From NCBI RefSeq assembly GCF_002844375.1, contig NZ_CP024199.1, forward strand, positions 3,574,001 through 3,638,000: a DNA stretch of 64,000 nucleotides, in the 5' to 3' direction. The notes under the pieces were generated by a model, which saw only the letters and a program-made list of their open reading frames with translations, searched no databases and was not told where the DNA came from. Shown piece after piece: positions 1 through 8,951 of the stretch (positions are counted from its first letter, which is position 1; the number at the start of each line of letters is the position of its first letter). This DNA is from Thalassospira marina (lineage in GTDB: Bacteria > Pseudomonadota > Alphaproteobacteria > Rhodospirillales > Thalassospiraceae). Position numbers and translations under genes: made by a program.

Positions 1-1
1 C

Positions 2-1693
2 GGCCGTTCCGACGAACAGGTCGCCCTGGTTGAAGCATATGCCAAGGAACAGGGCATGTGGCGTGAAAGCGGCTTTGAAGCCGAATACACCGACACCCTG
101 GAACTCGACATCTCGACCGTCGAACCGGCACTTTCCGGTCCGAAACGCCCGCAGGACCGCGTTCCGCTCAAGGATGCGGTTTCAAGCTTCACCAAAACCT
201 TTGCCGATATGGCACCGGGTGTTGACGCCGACCGTACGGTTGAAGTCAAAGGCGAAGATTTCGCGATGAAAGACGGTAACGTTGTTATCGCCGCCATCAC
301 GTCCTGCACCAACACCTCGAACCCGAGCGTCCTGATCGCTGCCGGCCTTCTGGCCAAAAAAGCAGCCGAAAAGGGCCTGTCGCGCAAACCGTGGGTCAAA
401 ACCTCGCTTGCACCGGGCTCGCTGGTTGTTGCCGACTATCTGGAAAAGGCCGGTCTGCAGACCTATCTTGACCAGCTTGGCTTTAACATTGCCGGCTTTG
501 GCTGCACCACCTGTATCGGTAACTCCGGCCCGCTGGCTGGTCCGATTGCCGGTGCAATTGAAGACCAGGACATGCTCGTTACGGCCGTTCTGTCGGGTAA
601 CCGTAACTTTGAAGGCCGTATCAGCCCGCACGTGAAGGCAAACTACCTTGCCTCGCCGCCGCTGGTTGTTGCCTATGCCATCGCTGGTAACCTGAAGGTT
701 GATCTGAACAATGACCCGCTGGGTCAGGATCAGAACGGCAATGATGTTTTCCTGAAAGACATCTGGCCGTCCAACAAGGAAATCGCTGACACCATCGCGG
801 CCTCGATCTCGGCCAAGATGTACAAGGACCGTTACGACAATATCTTTGCCGGTCCGAAACCGTGGCAGGAAATCCAGATCACCGAAGGTGAAACCTACGA
901 GTGGAACGGTAAATCCACCTATGTTCAGAACCCGCCCTATTTCGTCGATATGGCTGCTGAACCGGGTGAATTCTCCGATGTGCACGGCGCCCGTCCGCTT
1001 CTGATCCTCGGTGACTCTGTCACGACCGACCACATTTCTCCGGCCGGTTCGATCAAGGAAGAAAGCCCGGCTGGCGAATATCTGAAAGCCAATGGCGTTG
1101 CCGTTCGTGACTTCAACTCCTACGGTGCACGCCGTGGTAACCACGAAGTCATGATGCGCGGCACCTTTGCCAACATCCGTATCCGTAACGAAATGGCACC
1201 GGGCACCGAAGGTGGTGTTTCGGTTCATTACCCGTCTGGTGAACAGGGCTGGGTCTATGATGTTGCCATGCGTTACCAGGAAGAAGGCACCCCGCTGGTT
1301 GTTGTTGCCGGTCAGGAATACGGCACCGGCTCCTCGCGTGACTGGGCTGCCAAAGGCACCAATCTTCTGGGTGTGAAGGCCGTTATCGCCGAAAGCTTTG
1401 AACGTATTCACCGCACCAACCTGGTCTGCATGGGCGTCCTGCCGCTGCAGTTCAAGGCGGGTGAAGGTCGCAAGTCGCTCAAGCTCGACGGTACCGAAAC
1501 CTTTGATATCACCGGCATCGCCGATGGCATCACCCCGCAGCAGGATGTCACCGTTCGCATCACCCGCAAGGATGGTTCGACCGAGGAAGCAACCGCCGTC
1601 TGCCGTATCGATACCGAAAACGAAGTTCTGTATTTCCAGAACGGCGGTATCCTGCAGTTCGTGCTGCGTAACATGATCAAAGAAGCCGCCTGA
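2..1693 (+). CDS. acnA: Aconitate hydratase AcnA (5' end outside window)
   Basis: This is the C-terminal part of aconitase, the TCA-cycle enzyme that interconverts citrate and isocitrate through a 4Fe-4S cluster. The frame is open from base 2, so the gene begins upstream and about 560 residues are present out of roughly 900 usual for AcnA. Visible family signatures are the cluster cysteines in AITSCTNTSNPSV and FGCTTCIGNSGPL, and the swivel-domain segment QEYGTGSSRDWAAKGTNLLG, which carries the substrate-binding serine and arginine. The later LLILGDSVTTDHISPAGSI stretch is also typical of AcnA/IRP-type aconitases rather than AcnB. The gene ends in TGA and is followed by a strong intrinsic terminator. 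Identity is secure; only the start cannot be seen. Confidence 0.97.
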   Translation, partial: GRSDEQVALVEAYAKEQGMWRESGFEAEYTDTLELDISTVEPALSGPKRPQDRVPLKDAVSSFTKTFADMAPGVDADRTVEVKGEDFAMKDGNVVIAAITSCTNTSNPSVLIAAGLLAKKAAEKGLSRKPWVKTSLAPGSLVVADYLEKAGLQTYLDQLGFNIAGFGCTTCIGNSGPLAGPIAGAIEDQDMLVTAVLSGNRNFEGRISPHVKANYLASPPLVVAYAIAGNLKVDLNNDPLGQDQNGNDVFLKDIWPSNKEIADTIAASISAKMYKDRYDNIFAGPKPWQEIQITEGETYEWNGKSTYVQNPPYFVDMAAEPGEFSDVHGARPLLILGDSVTTDHISPAGSIKEESPAGEYLKANGVAVRDFNSYGARRGNHEVMMRGTFANIRIRNEMAPGTEGGVSVHYPSGEQGWVYDVAMRYQEEGTPLVVVAGQEYGTGSSRDWAAKGTNLLGVKAVIAESFERIHRTNLVCMGVLPLQFKAGEGRKSLKLDGTETFDITGIADGITPQQDVTVRITRKDGSTEEATAVCRIDTENEVLYFQNGGILQFVLRNMIKEAA

Positions 1694-1728
1694 TTTATTA
1701 TCCTTAAAGGGTAATCAGACGTAATCGG

Positions 1729-1766
1729 AACACCCCGCCTATTCTTCTGGCGGGGTGTTTTTTTTT
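1729..1766 (+). terminator. Intrinsic terminator of acnA
   Basis: An 11-bp perfect stem (AACACCCCGCC at 1729-1739 with its complement at 1749-1759) closes a 9-nt loop and runs directly into nine T residues. It sits 36 bases after the acnA stop codon. Confidence 0.93.
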
Positions 1767-1895
1767 GATTTGGAATTGATCTATCTCCTAACCTCTGCTG
1801 GACTAATTGCGTAAGTGTTCAAAATTGCTCGTTCCTGTATCCCCACACAGGCGGCAGAACCGGTTGTCACTATTAACGATTGCGCCACAAGAAAA

Positions 1896-4568
1896 ATGAC
1901 CAGTTACGCCAAAATGCCGGCTCCGCTTGCCTCGGTGCGTGTCGGAACCCTGGCACAGGGAAAAGTCCTGACCTGCGGGCCGGATTTACCACTGGGCGAT
2001 GCCATTACGCTGATGCACCGCCAGCGCAGAAGTTCCATTGTCGTAACCGAAGAAAACCGCCCGGTTGGCGTCTGGACGGAACATGACTGCCTGACCATCA
2101 GTGCCGAAGACCCCACCGCCTTTTTGCGCCCGATTTCAGACTGGATGTCATCGCCGGTCCGCACCATGTCGGCCCATGCCTCGGTCGAGGCAGCAACCTT
2201 TCGCATGCGCCGCGACAAACTGCGCCATCTGATCATTATTGACGATTCGGAATGCCTGGTCGGGATTGTCAGCCAAAGCGACCTGATCCGCGTCCCCAGC
2301 GCCATTCATCCGCTGCGCGAACGCGACGTCGCCTCTATCGTACGCCGCAATACCGTTACCGTGCCGGGCGAAACGCCAATCGGCCTGTTGCAGGCCGCCA
2401 TGAAAGAAGGCGAATGCGACAGCGCCATTGTCTTCAAACCGGCCCCGGTTGCCCACACCGTACAGCCCGGTGGGCCTGCCACCACCTGCGAGACCACATC
2501 TGATAACGCATCTGAAATACCCGTCCCAAAACCGGCAGAAATTGAGGCCGTCACCGACGAATTTGGCATTGTCACCGAACGCGACATTGTCGGCTATCTG
2601 GTCCATCGCAGCGCATCGGGGTCAGCCTGGGAAATTGCCAGCCGTCCGGTTCGCCGGGTGCAGGACCGCACAAGCCTGCAGGATGCCCGCCAGATCATGA
2701 TCGATCATCAGATCCGCCATCTTGTGGTGACGGACCTGCAAAATACCGTGCTGGGTATTTTATCCTTTAACGATCTTCTTGCCTCGATCGAGCAGGATTA
2801 CCTGCAGCATATGCATGATGCGATGGAAGACCGTGATACGGCACTGGCCCGCGCGCAAAAATCGCTGCATCTCAGCCGCAAGATCATTGAAAGTTCGCCC
2901 GATGGCATCGTCATTGTCGATGACCAGGGCCGAATCGAGGATGTAAACCCCTCCTTCACCCGCGTTACCGGCTATAGCCGCAACGAAGCGATTGGCAAAA
3001 GCCCCAATCTTTTGCAATCGGGCCGCCATGACCGCGCTTTTTACGAAGATATGTGGCAAAGCATCACCCGTGCCGGGCGCTGGCAAGGCGAAATCTGGAA
3101 CCGGCGCAAATCGGGCGAGATTTACCCCGAATGGCTGTCCATCATTGCCATTCGCGATGAAGATGGCCGGATATTGCAATATGCCGGTATTTTCTCCGAC
3201 ATTACCGATCGCAAACAGACGCGCGAAGACATGCGCCGCCTGTCGCATTTTGATGAACTGACCGGTTTTCCCAACCGTCGCCGGTTTCTGGATGTGTTGG
3301 GCCGGACACTTAATGAACGGCGTGGCAGCAAGGATAGTGTCGCCGTCCTGCTGATCGATATCGACAATTTTCAGCGCATCAACAACACGCTGGGCCATGC
3401 CATTGGCGATGATGTGCTGGTCGACTTTGCCGGCCGCCTGAACCGCGCCCTGCCCACCGATGCGACACTGGCCCGCATGGGCGCGGATGATTTTGCAATC
3501 ATGCTGCCCCAGCAATATGAACATGACACACTGGAAACCGTTGCCCAGGATTTGATGGAGGTATTCAATCACCCCCATTTTTCGGCCAGTGGCGGCGAGC
3601 TTTTCATCACCGCCAGCATGGGTATCACCCTTTATCCCCGTGATGGCAGCGATACCACCATGCTGTTGCGCAATGCCGAAATTGCCATGCTGCGCGCCAA
3701 AAACCACGGCCGCAACCGGTTTAACCATTATAACCGGTCGATGAACACGGTCAGCAGCGATACCCTGGCCCTTGAAAGCGACCTGCGCCACGCCCTGGAA
3801 CGGCGCGAACTTTACCTTGCCTACCAGCCGCAATTCATTGCCGCCAGTGGCCTGCTGTCAGGGTTTGAAGCCCTTATTCGCTGGCGCCATCCCAAGCATG
3901 GTGAATTAGGCCCCGATAAATTCATTCCGCTGGCCGAAGAAATCGGCATGATCGATGAAATCGGCCTGTGGGTATTGCGCACCGCCTGCACCCAAACCGT
4001 GAAATGGCGTCAGCAGGGGCTGCACAATATCACGATGGCGGTGAATGCATCGCTGCAGCAATTTAACAGCCCGATTGAATTTGGCGATCTGGTTGCATCC
4101 GCACTCAACGAAACCGGGTTGGCGGGCGACCGGCTGGAAATTGAAATCACCGAAAGCCTGTTCATGCAGGATATCGAAGATACCTGCCGCAAATTGCAGC
4201 GTATCAGCGATCTGGGTGTTAAAATCGCGCTTGATGATTTTGGCACCGGCTTTTCCAGCCTGAGTTACCTGCGCCATGTACCGTTTGATGTGCTGAAAAT
4301 CGACAGAAGCTTTGTCAATGATATCGGCAAGGGTATTGGCGGCAGCGAACTGGTCCGCACCATCATCAATATGGCGCACAATCTGGGCAAAAGCTGTATC
4401 GCCGAGGGGGTTGAAAACCTGCTTCAGGAACAGTTCCTGCGTGAAAATGGCTGCGATTTTCTGCAGGGCTTTTTGCGTGGCCGCCCTGTCCCGGCAGAAC
4501 AGATCGAAATCACCTTTGCTGACCTGTTTTCGCCGCCACACCGCGCAGGCGGATATAACCCGAATTAA
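1896..4568 (+). CDS. CBS-PAS-GGDEF-EAL c-di-GMP signalling protein
   Basis: This is probably a c-di-GMP phosphodiesterase. In order it has four CBS motifs in two pairs (about residues 18-320), a PAS domain (about 330-440, with GIVIVDDQGRIEDVNPSFTRVTGYS), a GGDEF domain and a C-terminal EAL domain. The GGDEF signature is degenerate (RMGADDFAI), so cyclase activity is doubtful. The EAL catalytic set looks complete: EALIRW, EITESL, DDFGTGFSSL, KIDRSFV and AEGVE. I chose ATG 1896; a GTG at 1815 would add 27 residues, but that stretch has poor third-position GC and contains a rare AGA codon. No membrane segments are seen, so it is likely cytosolic, with CBS domains sensing nucleotides and PAS a small ligand. 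The next gene is convergent. Confidence 0.9.
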   Translation: MTSYAKMPAPLASVRVGTLAQGKVLTCGPDLPLGDAITLMHRQRRSSIVVTEENRPVGVWTEHDCLTISAEDPTAFLRPISDWMSSPVRTMSAHASVEAATFRMRRDKLRHLIIIDDSECLVGIVSQSDLIRVPSAIHPLRERDVASIVRRNTVTVPGETPIGLLQAAMKEGECDSAIVFKPAPVAHTVQPGGPATTCETTSDNASEIPVPKPAEIEAVTDEFGIVTERDIVGYLVHRSASGSAWEIASRPVRRVQDRTSLQDARQIMIDHQIRHLVVTDLQNTVLGILSFNDLLASIEQDYLQHMHDAMEDRDTALARAQKSLHLSRKIIESSPDGIVIVDDQGRIEDVNPSFTRVTGYSRNEAIGKSPNLLQSGRHDRAFYEDMWQSITRAGRWQGEIWNRRKSGEIYPEWLSIIAIRDEDGRILQYAGIFSDITDRKQTREDMRRLSHFDELTGFPNRRRFLDVLGRTLNERRGSKDSVAVLLIDIDNFQRINNTLGHAIGDDVLVDFAGRLNRALPTDATLARMGADDFAIMLPQQYEHDTLETVAQDLMEVFNHPHFSASGGELFITASMGITLYPRDGSDTTMLLRNAEIAMLRAKNHGRNRFNHYNRSMNTVSSDTLALESDLRHALERRELYLAYQPQFIAASGLLSGFEALIRWRHPKHGELGPDKFIPLAEEIGMIDEIGLWVLRTACTQTVKWRQQGLHNITMAVNASLQQFNSPIEFGDLVASALNETGLAGDRLEIEITESLFMQDIEDTCRKLQRISDLGVKIALDDFGTGFSSLSYLRHVPFDVLKIDRSFVNDIGKGIGGSELVRTIINMAHNLGKSCIAEGVENLLQEQFLRENGCDFLQGFLRGRPVPAEQIEITFADLFSPPHRAGGYNPN

Positions 4569-4627
4569 CCAGCTTAAGGCCCTTTGCCCGCATAACGGCT
4601 TGTGGCCGGGCATTGCACACATAAAAA

Positions 4628-4655
4628 GGGCGGAAACGGTTTCCCGTTTCCGCCC
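4628..4655 (-). terminator. Intrinsic terminator of the NSS transporter gene
   Basis: A 12-bp perfect stem (GGGCGGAAACGG at 4628-4639 against 4644-4655) has a 4-nt loop. Read on the minus strand it is followed by TTTTTAT, so it terminates the transporter gene. On the plus strand there is no T run. Confidence 0.85.
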
Positions 4656-4690
4656 CCTGTCTATCCGACGGGATGCTGGTTTAACCAGCC

Positions 4691-6025
4691 TTAGCCAACC
4701 AGACCCTGGATCAGGATGAAGGCAATGGCAGCCGGTGCAATGAATTTCACCAGAATACCCCATGCATTGATCCAAACCGGAATCTGACCGTTATGCGCTG
4801 CGATATCAGCCTTGGCAGCGCCCCAGACAACCCAGCCCACAAACAGCGAAATAAACAGACCGCCGATCGGCAGCAGCAGTTTGGAGGACAGGAAGTCCAT
4901 CAGATCAAAGAAGGTCATGCCAAAGAATTTGGTATCGGCCATGATCCCCATTGAAAGCGAGGACGGAATGCCCAGAACGAAAATGATGGCCCCCATGACA
5001 ACCGATGCAACCTTACGGCTGATACCACGGTCATCAACGAAATAGGCAACCACAACTTCAAGGATCGACACCGACGAGGTCAGTGCGGCAATCGCCAGCA
5101 GCAGGAAGAACAGGAAGGCGAAAAATTCGCCAAACGGCATCTGCGCAAAAACGGCCGGCAGGGTGATAAAGGTGAGGCCAGGGCCAGCTGCCGGGTCAAA
5201 ACCAAAGGCAAACACAGCAGGCAGAACCAGAAGACCGGCCAGAACCGCAACAGCGGTATCAAGCAGCGTCACCCAGCCAGCAGCACCGGCGATATTTTCT
5301 TTTTTCGACAGGTACGAACCATAGGTGATCATGGCCCCCATACCCAGCGAGAGCGAGAAAAACGCCTGCGACAGGGCATCGGAAACCGTGCTCCAGCTTA
5401 CTTTCGAGAAATCCGGCTGCAGCAGGAAGGCAAGGCCTTCGCCCGCACCCGGCAACGTGACTGCGCGAATGATCAAAATCAGCAGCAGCACAAACAGGGC
5501 CGGCATCAGAATTTTCGATGCGCGTTCAATGCCACTGCCAATGCCCGAAAGCACAACAAACACCGTCAGCGCCATGAAAATGGCATGATAAACCAGCGGC
5601 GAAACATTGCCCGAAATGAAACCGCCAAATGCGGCACCCAGAACAGCAGGATCGCTGCTGGAAATGTCGCCGGTTACGGCCTTGACCATATAGGCAATGG
5701 TCCAGCCAGCAACGACACTGTAAAATGACAGGATCATAAAGGCCGCGGCAACGCCGCACAGGCCCACAAGCGGCCATGCACCGCCCTTAAGTTTTTTGAA
5801 TGCGCCAATGGCATTTTTTTCGGCCATGCGACCAATAACCATTTCTGCCAGCATCACCGACAGACCAATGGTAAAGACCAGTGCCAGATAAATCAGCAGG
5901 AACGCGCCGCCCCCGTTGACCCCTGCCATATAGGGGAATTTCCAGATATTACCCAAACCGACAGCCGACCCCGCAGCCGCCAGAATAAAGCCGAGGCGTG
6001 ACCCCCAATGCTCACGTTTCATCAT
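4691..6025 (-). CDS. Sodium-dependent transporter, neurotransmitter:sodium symporter (NSS/SNF) family
   Basis: This is an inner-membrane Na+-coupled symporter of the LeuT/SNF family; the substrate is probably an amino acid but is not readable from sequence. The N-terminus WGSRLGFILAAAGSAVGLGNIWKFP is the hallmark TM1 with its unwound Na+/substrate site, followed by the conserved NGGGAFLLIYL of TM2. About 11 hydrophobic helices follow over 444 residues. An in-frame ATG at 6070 or a longer frame to 6205 exists, but ATG 6025 sits right after AGGAA, and the family motif begins five residues later. The gene stands alone, divergent from the DUF1223 gene. Confidence 0.92.
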   Translation of the reverse strand: MMKREHWGSRLGFILAAAGSAVGLGNIWKFPYMAGVNGGGAFLLIYLALVFTIGLSVMLAEMVIGRMAEKNAIGAFKKLKGGAWPLVGLCGVAAAFMILSFYSVVAGWTIAYMVKAVTGDISSSDPAVLGAAFGGFISGNVSPLVYHAIFMALTVFVVLSGIGSGIERASKILMPALFVLLLILIIRAVTLPGAGEGLAFLLQPDFSKVSWSTVSDALSQAFFSLSLGMGAMITYGSYLSKKENIAGAAGWVTLLDTAVAVLAGLLVLPAVFAFGFDPAAGPGLTFITLPAVFAQMPFGEFFAFLFFLLLAIAALTSSVSILEVVVAYFVDDRGISRKVASVVMGAIIFVLGIPSSLSMGIMADTKFFGMTFFDLMDFLSSKLLLPIGGLFISLFVGWVVWGAAKADIAAHNGQIPVWINAWGILVKFIAPAAIAFILIQGLVG

Positions 6026-6294
6026 TTCCTGCAAACCCTCTTGTCTCGCCGGTCTCTTTTTGTGTGCCATATGCAGGCCGATGGACCGGCTTTCTTTTGC
6101 GTTATCATAAAAACAGGGGCACCCGGGCCCCCGCCATTTGCCCCGCGGATAAAGCGGAGTTAATATCACCCTTTCGCAGAAATTTCCTCGGAATATTGCA
6201 TCCATTTACGCAAGAAATGTGCGTTTTCATGACCTGTGGTTGCTTCAACCGCTTGTGATTGGCAGGTGAAGGGGCAATAGGCAATGATAGGGAC

Positions 6295-7062
6295 ATGAAA
6301 ATAGAAAAATTCAAATCTCTGTGGGGTTCCGCACTGGCAGCATTGCTCGCGCTTGCTGTTCCCGGCCCGGCCCACGCTGCCGCAGGGCAAAATGCCAGCA
6401 TCACCCCGCAGGCGGTTGTTGAACTGTTCACATCCGAAGGATGCAGTTCCTGCCCGCCCGCCGATGCGGTGCTGCGCGATATTTCCGATGAAACCGACAA
6501 CCTGCTTTTGCTGTCCTTCCATGTCGATTACTGGAACTATCTGGGCTGGAAAGACCGCTTTTCAGAACCGGCCTATACCGACCGCCAGCGCAAATATGCA
6601 ACCTTTCAGCATGAAAGCTATGTCTATACCCCGCAGATCATGATCAACGGGGCAGGATCGGTGCGCGCCACCCACAAGGACGCGATACTTGAAGCGGCCC
6701 TTAAAAAGCCGTCGCCGCTGGCATCGTGGGTAACAATCAAAACCGACAGCACGGCAGGGCAAAAACCCGGTGGCATCATCAAGCTCGAAGCTGCCAAGGG
6801 CGATATCCCGCAAAAGCCGCTTAAAATCTGGCTGGTCGGGTTTGACCGCAAGGCCAGCACCGATGTTGAAGCAGGCGAAAATGCCGGGCGTAACCTCAAG
6901 CATGTCAATATCGTGCGCGAGCTGGACGACCTTGGCACCTGGGATGGCAAAGCCCGCGAAATTCCCGTACGCCTGGAATATGAATGCAATGGCGGCATTG
7001 CCGTTTTGTTGCAGGAAGAAAATGGCGGACCGATCCGCAGTGCCAGCATGGCACGCTTCTAA
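6295..7062 (+). CDS. Secreted DUF1223 thioredoxin-fold protein
   Basis: This is a member of the DUF1223 family, predicted to have a thioredoxin-like fold; its biochemical role is not established. The 255-residue protein starts at ATG 6295, with AGGG just upstream, and carries a signal peptide ending in PGPAHA, so it should be periplasmic. A CxxC pair lies just after, in LFTSEGCSSCPPADAVL, in the place expected for a redox centre. The segments HVDYWNYLGWKDRFS and RQRKYATFQHESYVYTPQIMINGA are typical of the family. It is followed by its own hairpin terminator. Whether it helps cytochrome c maturation next door is only a guess from position. Confidence 0.85.
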   Translation: MKIEKFKSLWGSALAALLALAVPGPAHAAAGQNASITPQAVVELFTSEGCSSCPPADAVLRDISDETDNLLLLSFHVDYWNYLGWKDRFSEPAYTDRQRKYATFQHESYVYTPQIMINGAGSVRATHKDAILEAALKKPSPLASWVTIKTDSTAGQKPGGIIKLEAAKGDIPQKPLKIWLVGFDRKASTDVEAGENAGRNLKHVNIVRELDDLGTWDGKAREIPVRLEYECNGGIAVLLQEENGGPIRSASMARF

Positions 7063-7162
7063 TACAGCCAGCATGGCCCGGTTGTAACCCAGCCTGCACG
7101 CTACCCTGGCCCAACGCCCCATTTTGCCGGGTCCGGTCAAGCCATATTCAGCACATTTCAAA

Positions 7163-7204
7163 CGGGATGCGCGGTAAATCCAACAACCGCGCATCCCGGT
7201 TTTG
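7163..7204 (+). terminator. Intrinsic terminator of the DUF1223 gene
   Basis: A 12-bp stem (CGGGATGCGCGG at 7163-7174 with 7187-7198) has a 12-nt loop and is followed by GTTTTG. The T run is short, so termination may be partial. The rest of the 7063-7356 gap holds no gene. Confidence 0.65.
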
Positions 7205-7324
7205 CAAGCACCGCTGCGACACGTTTTTATTAAAATAATGTGCAAAAACGCGCCTGCTTCACCATGAGATTGACCTGAAACAAAGTCACCCGGTCAAATG
7301 TCGGATAAAGCATGATTCCAATGA

Positions 7325-7344
7325 CACTTCACGTTATAGAAGTG
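7325..7344. promoter_or_regulatory. Inverted repeat upstream of ccmA
   Basis: CACTTC and GAAGTG are separated by 8 bases and lie 12 bases before the ccmA start. A TATAGA element at 7335-7340 inside it could be a -10 box, but no good -35 is present at the right distance. A second, longer-spaced pair (TTGACC 7270-7275 and GGTCAA 7292-7297) lies upstream. This could be an operator or an mRNA hairpin; the evidence is weak. Confidence 0.3.
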
Positions 7345-7356
7345 CATGACATGTGA

Positions 7357-8175
7357 ATGGTTTGTGTGGCCTGGATGATTGTTTTTACCGGTTCTGATCT
7401 GACCTGCCGCCGTGGTGAAAGGCTTGTTTTCGCCGATCTGGCGTTCGACGCATCCCGGGGCGATGCCCTGATGCTGCGCGGGCGTAACGGTGCGGGAAAG
7501 TCCAGCCTGTTGCGCCTGATGGCCGGGCTGTCCGAACCGCTGGCTGGCACCATTTGCTGGGAAAATGACAATATCCGCCAGGACATGCCCGCCCACCGCG
7601 CCCGGATGCAGTATCTGGGCCATCAGGATGCGGTTAAACCTGTTCTCACGGTGCGCGATAATCTCCGTCTATGGGCCAGCCTGCGCGAAGTGGACAATAT
7701 CGACGCTGTCATTGATCAGGCCCTTGATGCATTGGGAATCCTGCACCTTGCCAATAGCAGCGGCCGGTTTCTTTCAAGCGGGCAAAAACGCCGCACCGCC
7801 CTTGCCCGTATCCTGATTGGCGAAAGCGATTTATGGCTGCTTGATGAACCGACCGTCGGGCTGGATCGCGAATCCTGCGCTGATCTTGCCCGTCTGATTG
7901 ACGATTTCCGCGCGAATGGCGGCATTGTGGTTTATTCCACCCATGTCGATCTTGATATCGCATCGCCGCGCATCCTCAATCTCGATGAATTTGCCATTCC
8001 GATGTTTGACTGGCTGGCGAGCGATTCTGATGAAAATGACGAATTTGCCGAAAATGACCCTGACCAGGCGCACGATAACGGTGCAAAGGACGGCACACAC
8101 GAAAATGTGAAGCCGGGACCAGCACGCAGCGCAAAGGCACACAGCCCCTCCACCGATTTCGAGGGGATCGCATGA
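7357..8175 (+). CDS. ccmA: Heme exporter ATPase CcmA
   Basis: This is the ATP-binding subunit of the CcmABCD complex, which hydrolyses ATP to release holo-CcmE for cytochrome c maturation (System I). Walker A is GRNGAGKSS, the signature is FLSSGQKRR and Walker B is LWLLDEPTVGLD. The protein is about 270 residues against roughly 205 for typical CcmA. The excess is an acidic, polar C-terminal tail from about residue 215 (SDSDENDEFAENDPD and onward) with no recognisable domain. It overlaps ccmB by ATGA, so translation is probably coupled. The start may be ATG 7357 or ATG 7375; neither has a strong ribosome binding site. Confidence 0.95.
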   Translation: MVCVAWMIVFTGSDLTCRRGERLVFADLAFDASRGDALMLRGRNGAGKSSLLRLMAGLSEPLAGTICWENDNIRQDMPAHRARMQYLGHQDAVKPVLTVRDNLRLWASLREVDNIDAVIDQALDALGILHLANSSGRFLSSGQKRRTALARILIGESDLWLLDEPTVGLDRESCADLARLIDDFRANGGIVVYSTHVDLDIASPRILNLDEFAIPMFDWLASDSDENDEFAENDPDQAHDNGAKDGTHENVKPGPARSAKAHSPSTDFEGIA

Positions 8176-8837
8176 AAATACTGCTCGCCATCCTTACGCG
8201 TGATCTTCGCCTTGCGCTTCGTCAAGGCGCTGATTCAATCATGGTGGTAGCGTTCTTCATCGTTACGACCACACTGTTTCCCTTTGGTGTCGGGCCGGAA
8301 GCCAATATTCTGGCGCGCATCGCATCGGGGGTGATCTGGGTTTCGGCCCTGCTGGCTGCCATGTTGTCGCTGGAACGCGTTTTCCAGACCGATTTTGAAG
8401 ACGGCACGCTTGAACTGCTGGCCCTGTCGCCCGTTCCGCTGGAACTGGTGGTGCTGGGCAAGGTTCTGGCGCACTGGCTGACAACGGGCCTGCCGTTAAT
8501 TATTGCCGCCCCCCTGATGGCGGTGATGCTGAATATGAACAGTGCCGGTTTTGGCACATTGATGCTGGCAATGCTGGTGGGCACCCCTGCCCTTAGCCTG
8601 ATTGGCGCAATTGGCGCGGCCCTTATTCTGGGTGCGCGCCGGGGTGGGGTTCTGGTTTCGCTGCTGGTCTTGCCGCTTTACATTCCGGTTCTTATTTTTG
8701 GCGCCGGGGCGGTTGAGGCTGCACTTCTGGGGCTGCCCGCCGGGGAACATTTGCAAATTATGGGGGCCATCCTGCTGCTGACATTGGCACTGGCCCCACT
8801 GGCCGCGGCAAAGGCGCTGCGGCTGGCTGTTGAATAA
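8172..8837 (+). CDS. ccmB: Heme exporter permease CcmB
   Basis: This is an integral membrane subunit of the CcmABCD ABC-type complex. The 221 residues contain about six hydrophobic helices. The N-terminal LTRDLRLALRQGADSIMVVAFFIVTTTLFPFGVGPE and the FQTDFEDGTLELLALSP segment are characteristic of CcmB. It begins inside the ccmA stop codon and is followed after about 114 bases by ccmC. Length and topology match the family with no anomalies. Confidence 0.96.
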   Translation: MKILLAILTRDLRLALRQGADSIMVVAFFIVTTTLFPFGVGPEANILARIASGVIWVSALLAAMLSLERVFQTDFEDGTLELLALSPVPLELVVLGKVLAHWLTTGLPLIIAAPLMAVMLNMNSAGFGTLMLAMLVGTPALSLIGAIGAALILGARRGGVLVSLLVLPLYIPVLIFGAGAVEAALLGLPAGEHLQIMGAILLLTLALAPLAAAKALRLAVE

Positions 8838-8951
8838 AAAGAATGCCGCCTGCGGGGCTATTGCCCGTGTGGCATAACACAGACCGAGAGAAAGACCGTC
8901 AAACCGGCATGAAAACCGTTTTCACGCCGTGATGCGAATGGACAAGGAAAA

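Noticed and set aside
182..1411. A 409-codon minus-strand frame antisense to acnA
   Set aside because: The aconitase frame is certain; the opposite frame is a codon-bias mirror.
2760..3833. A 357-codon minus-strand frame
   Set aside because: It lies inside the PAS-GGDEF coding region and has no start signal or known protein pattern.
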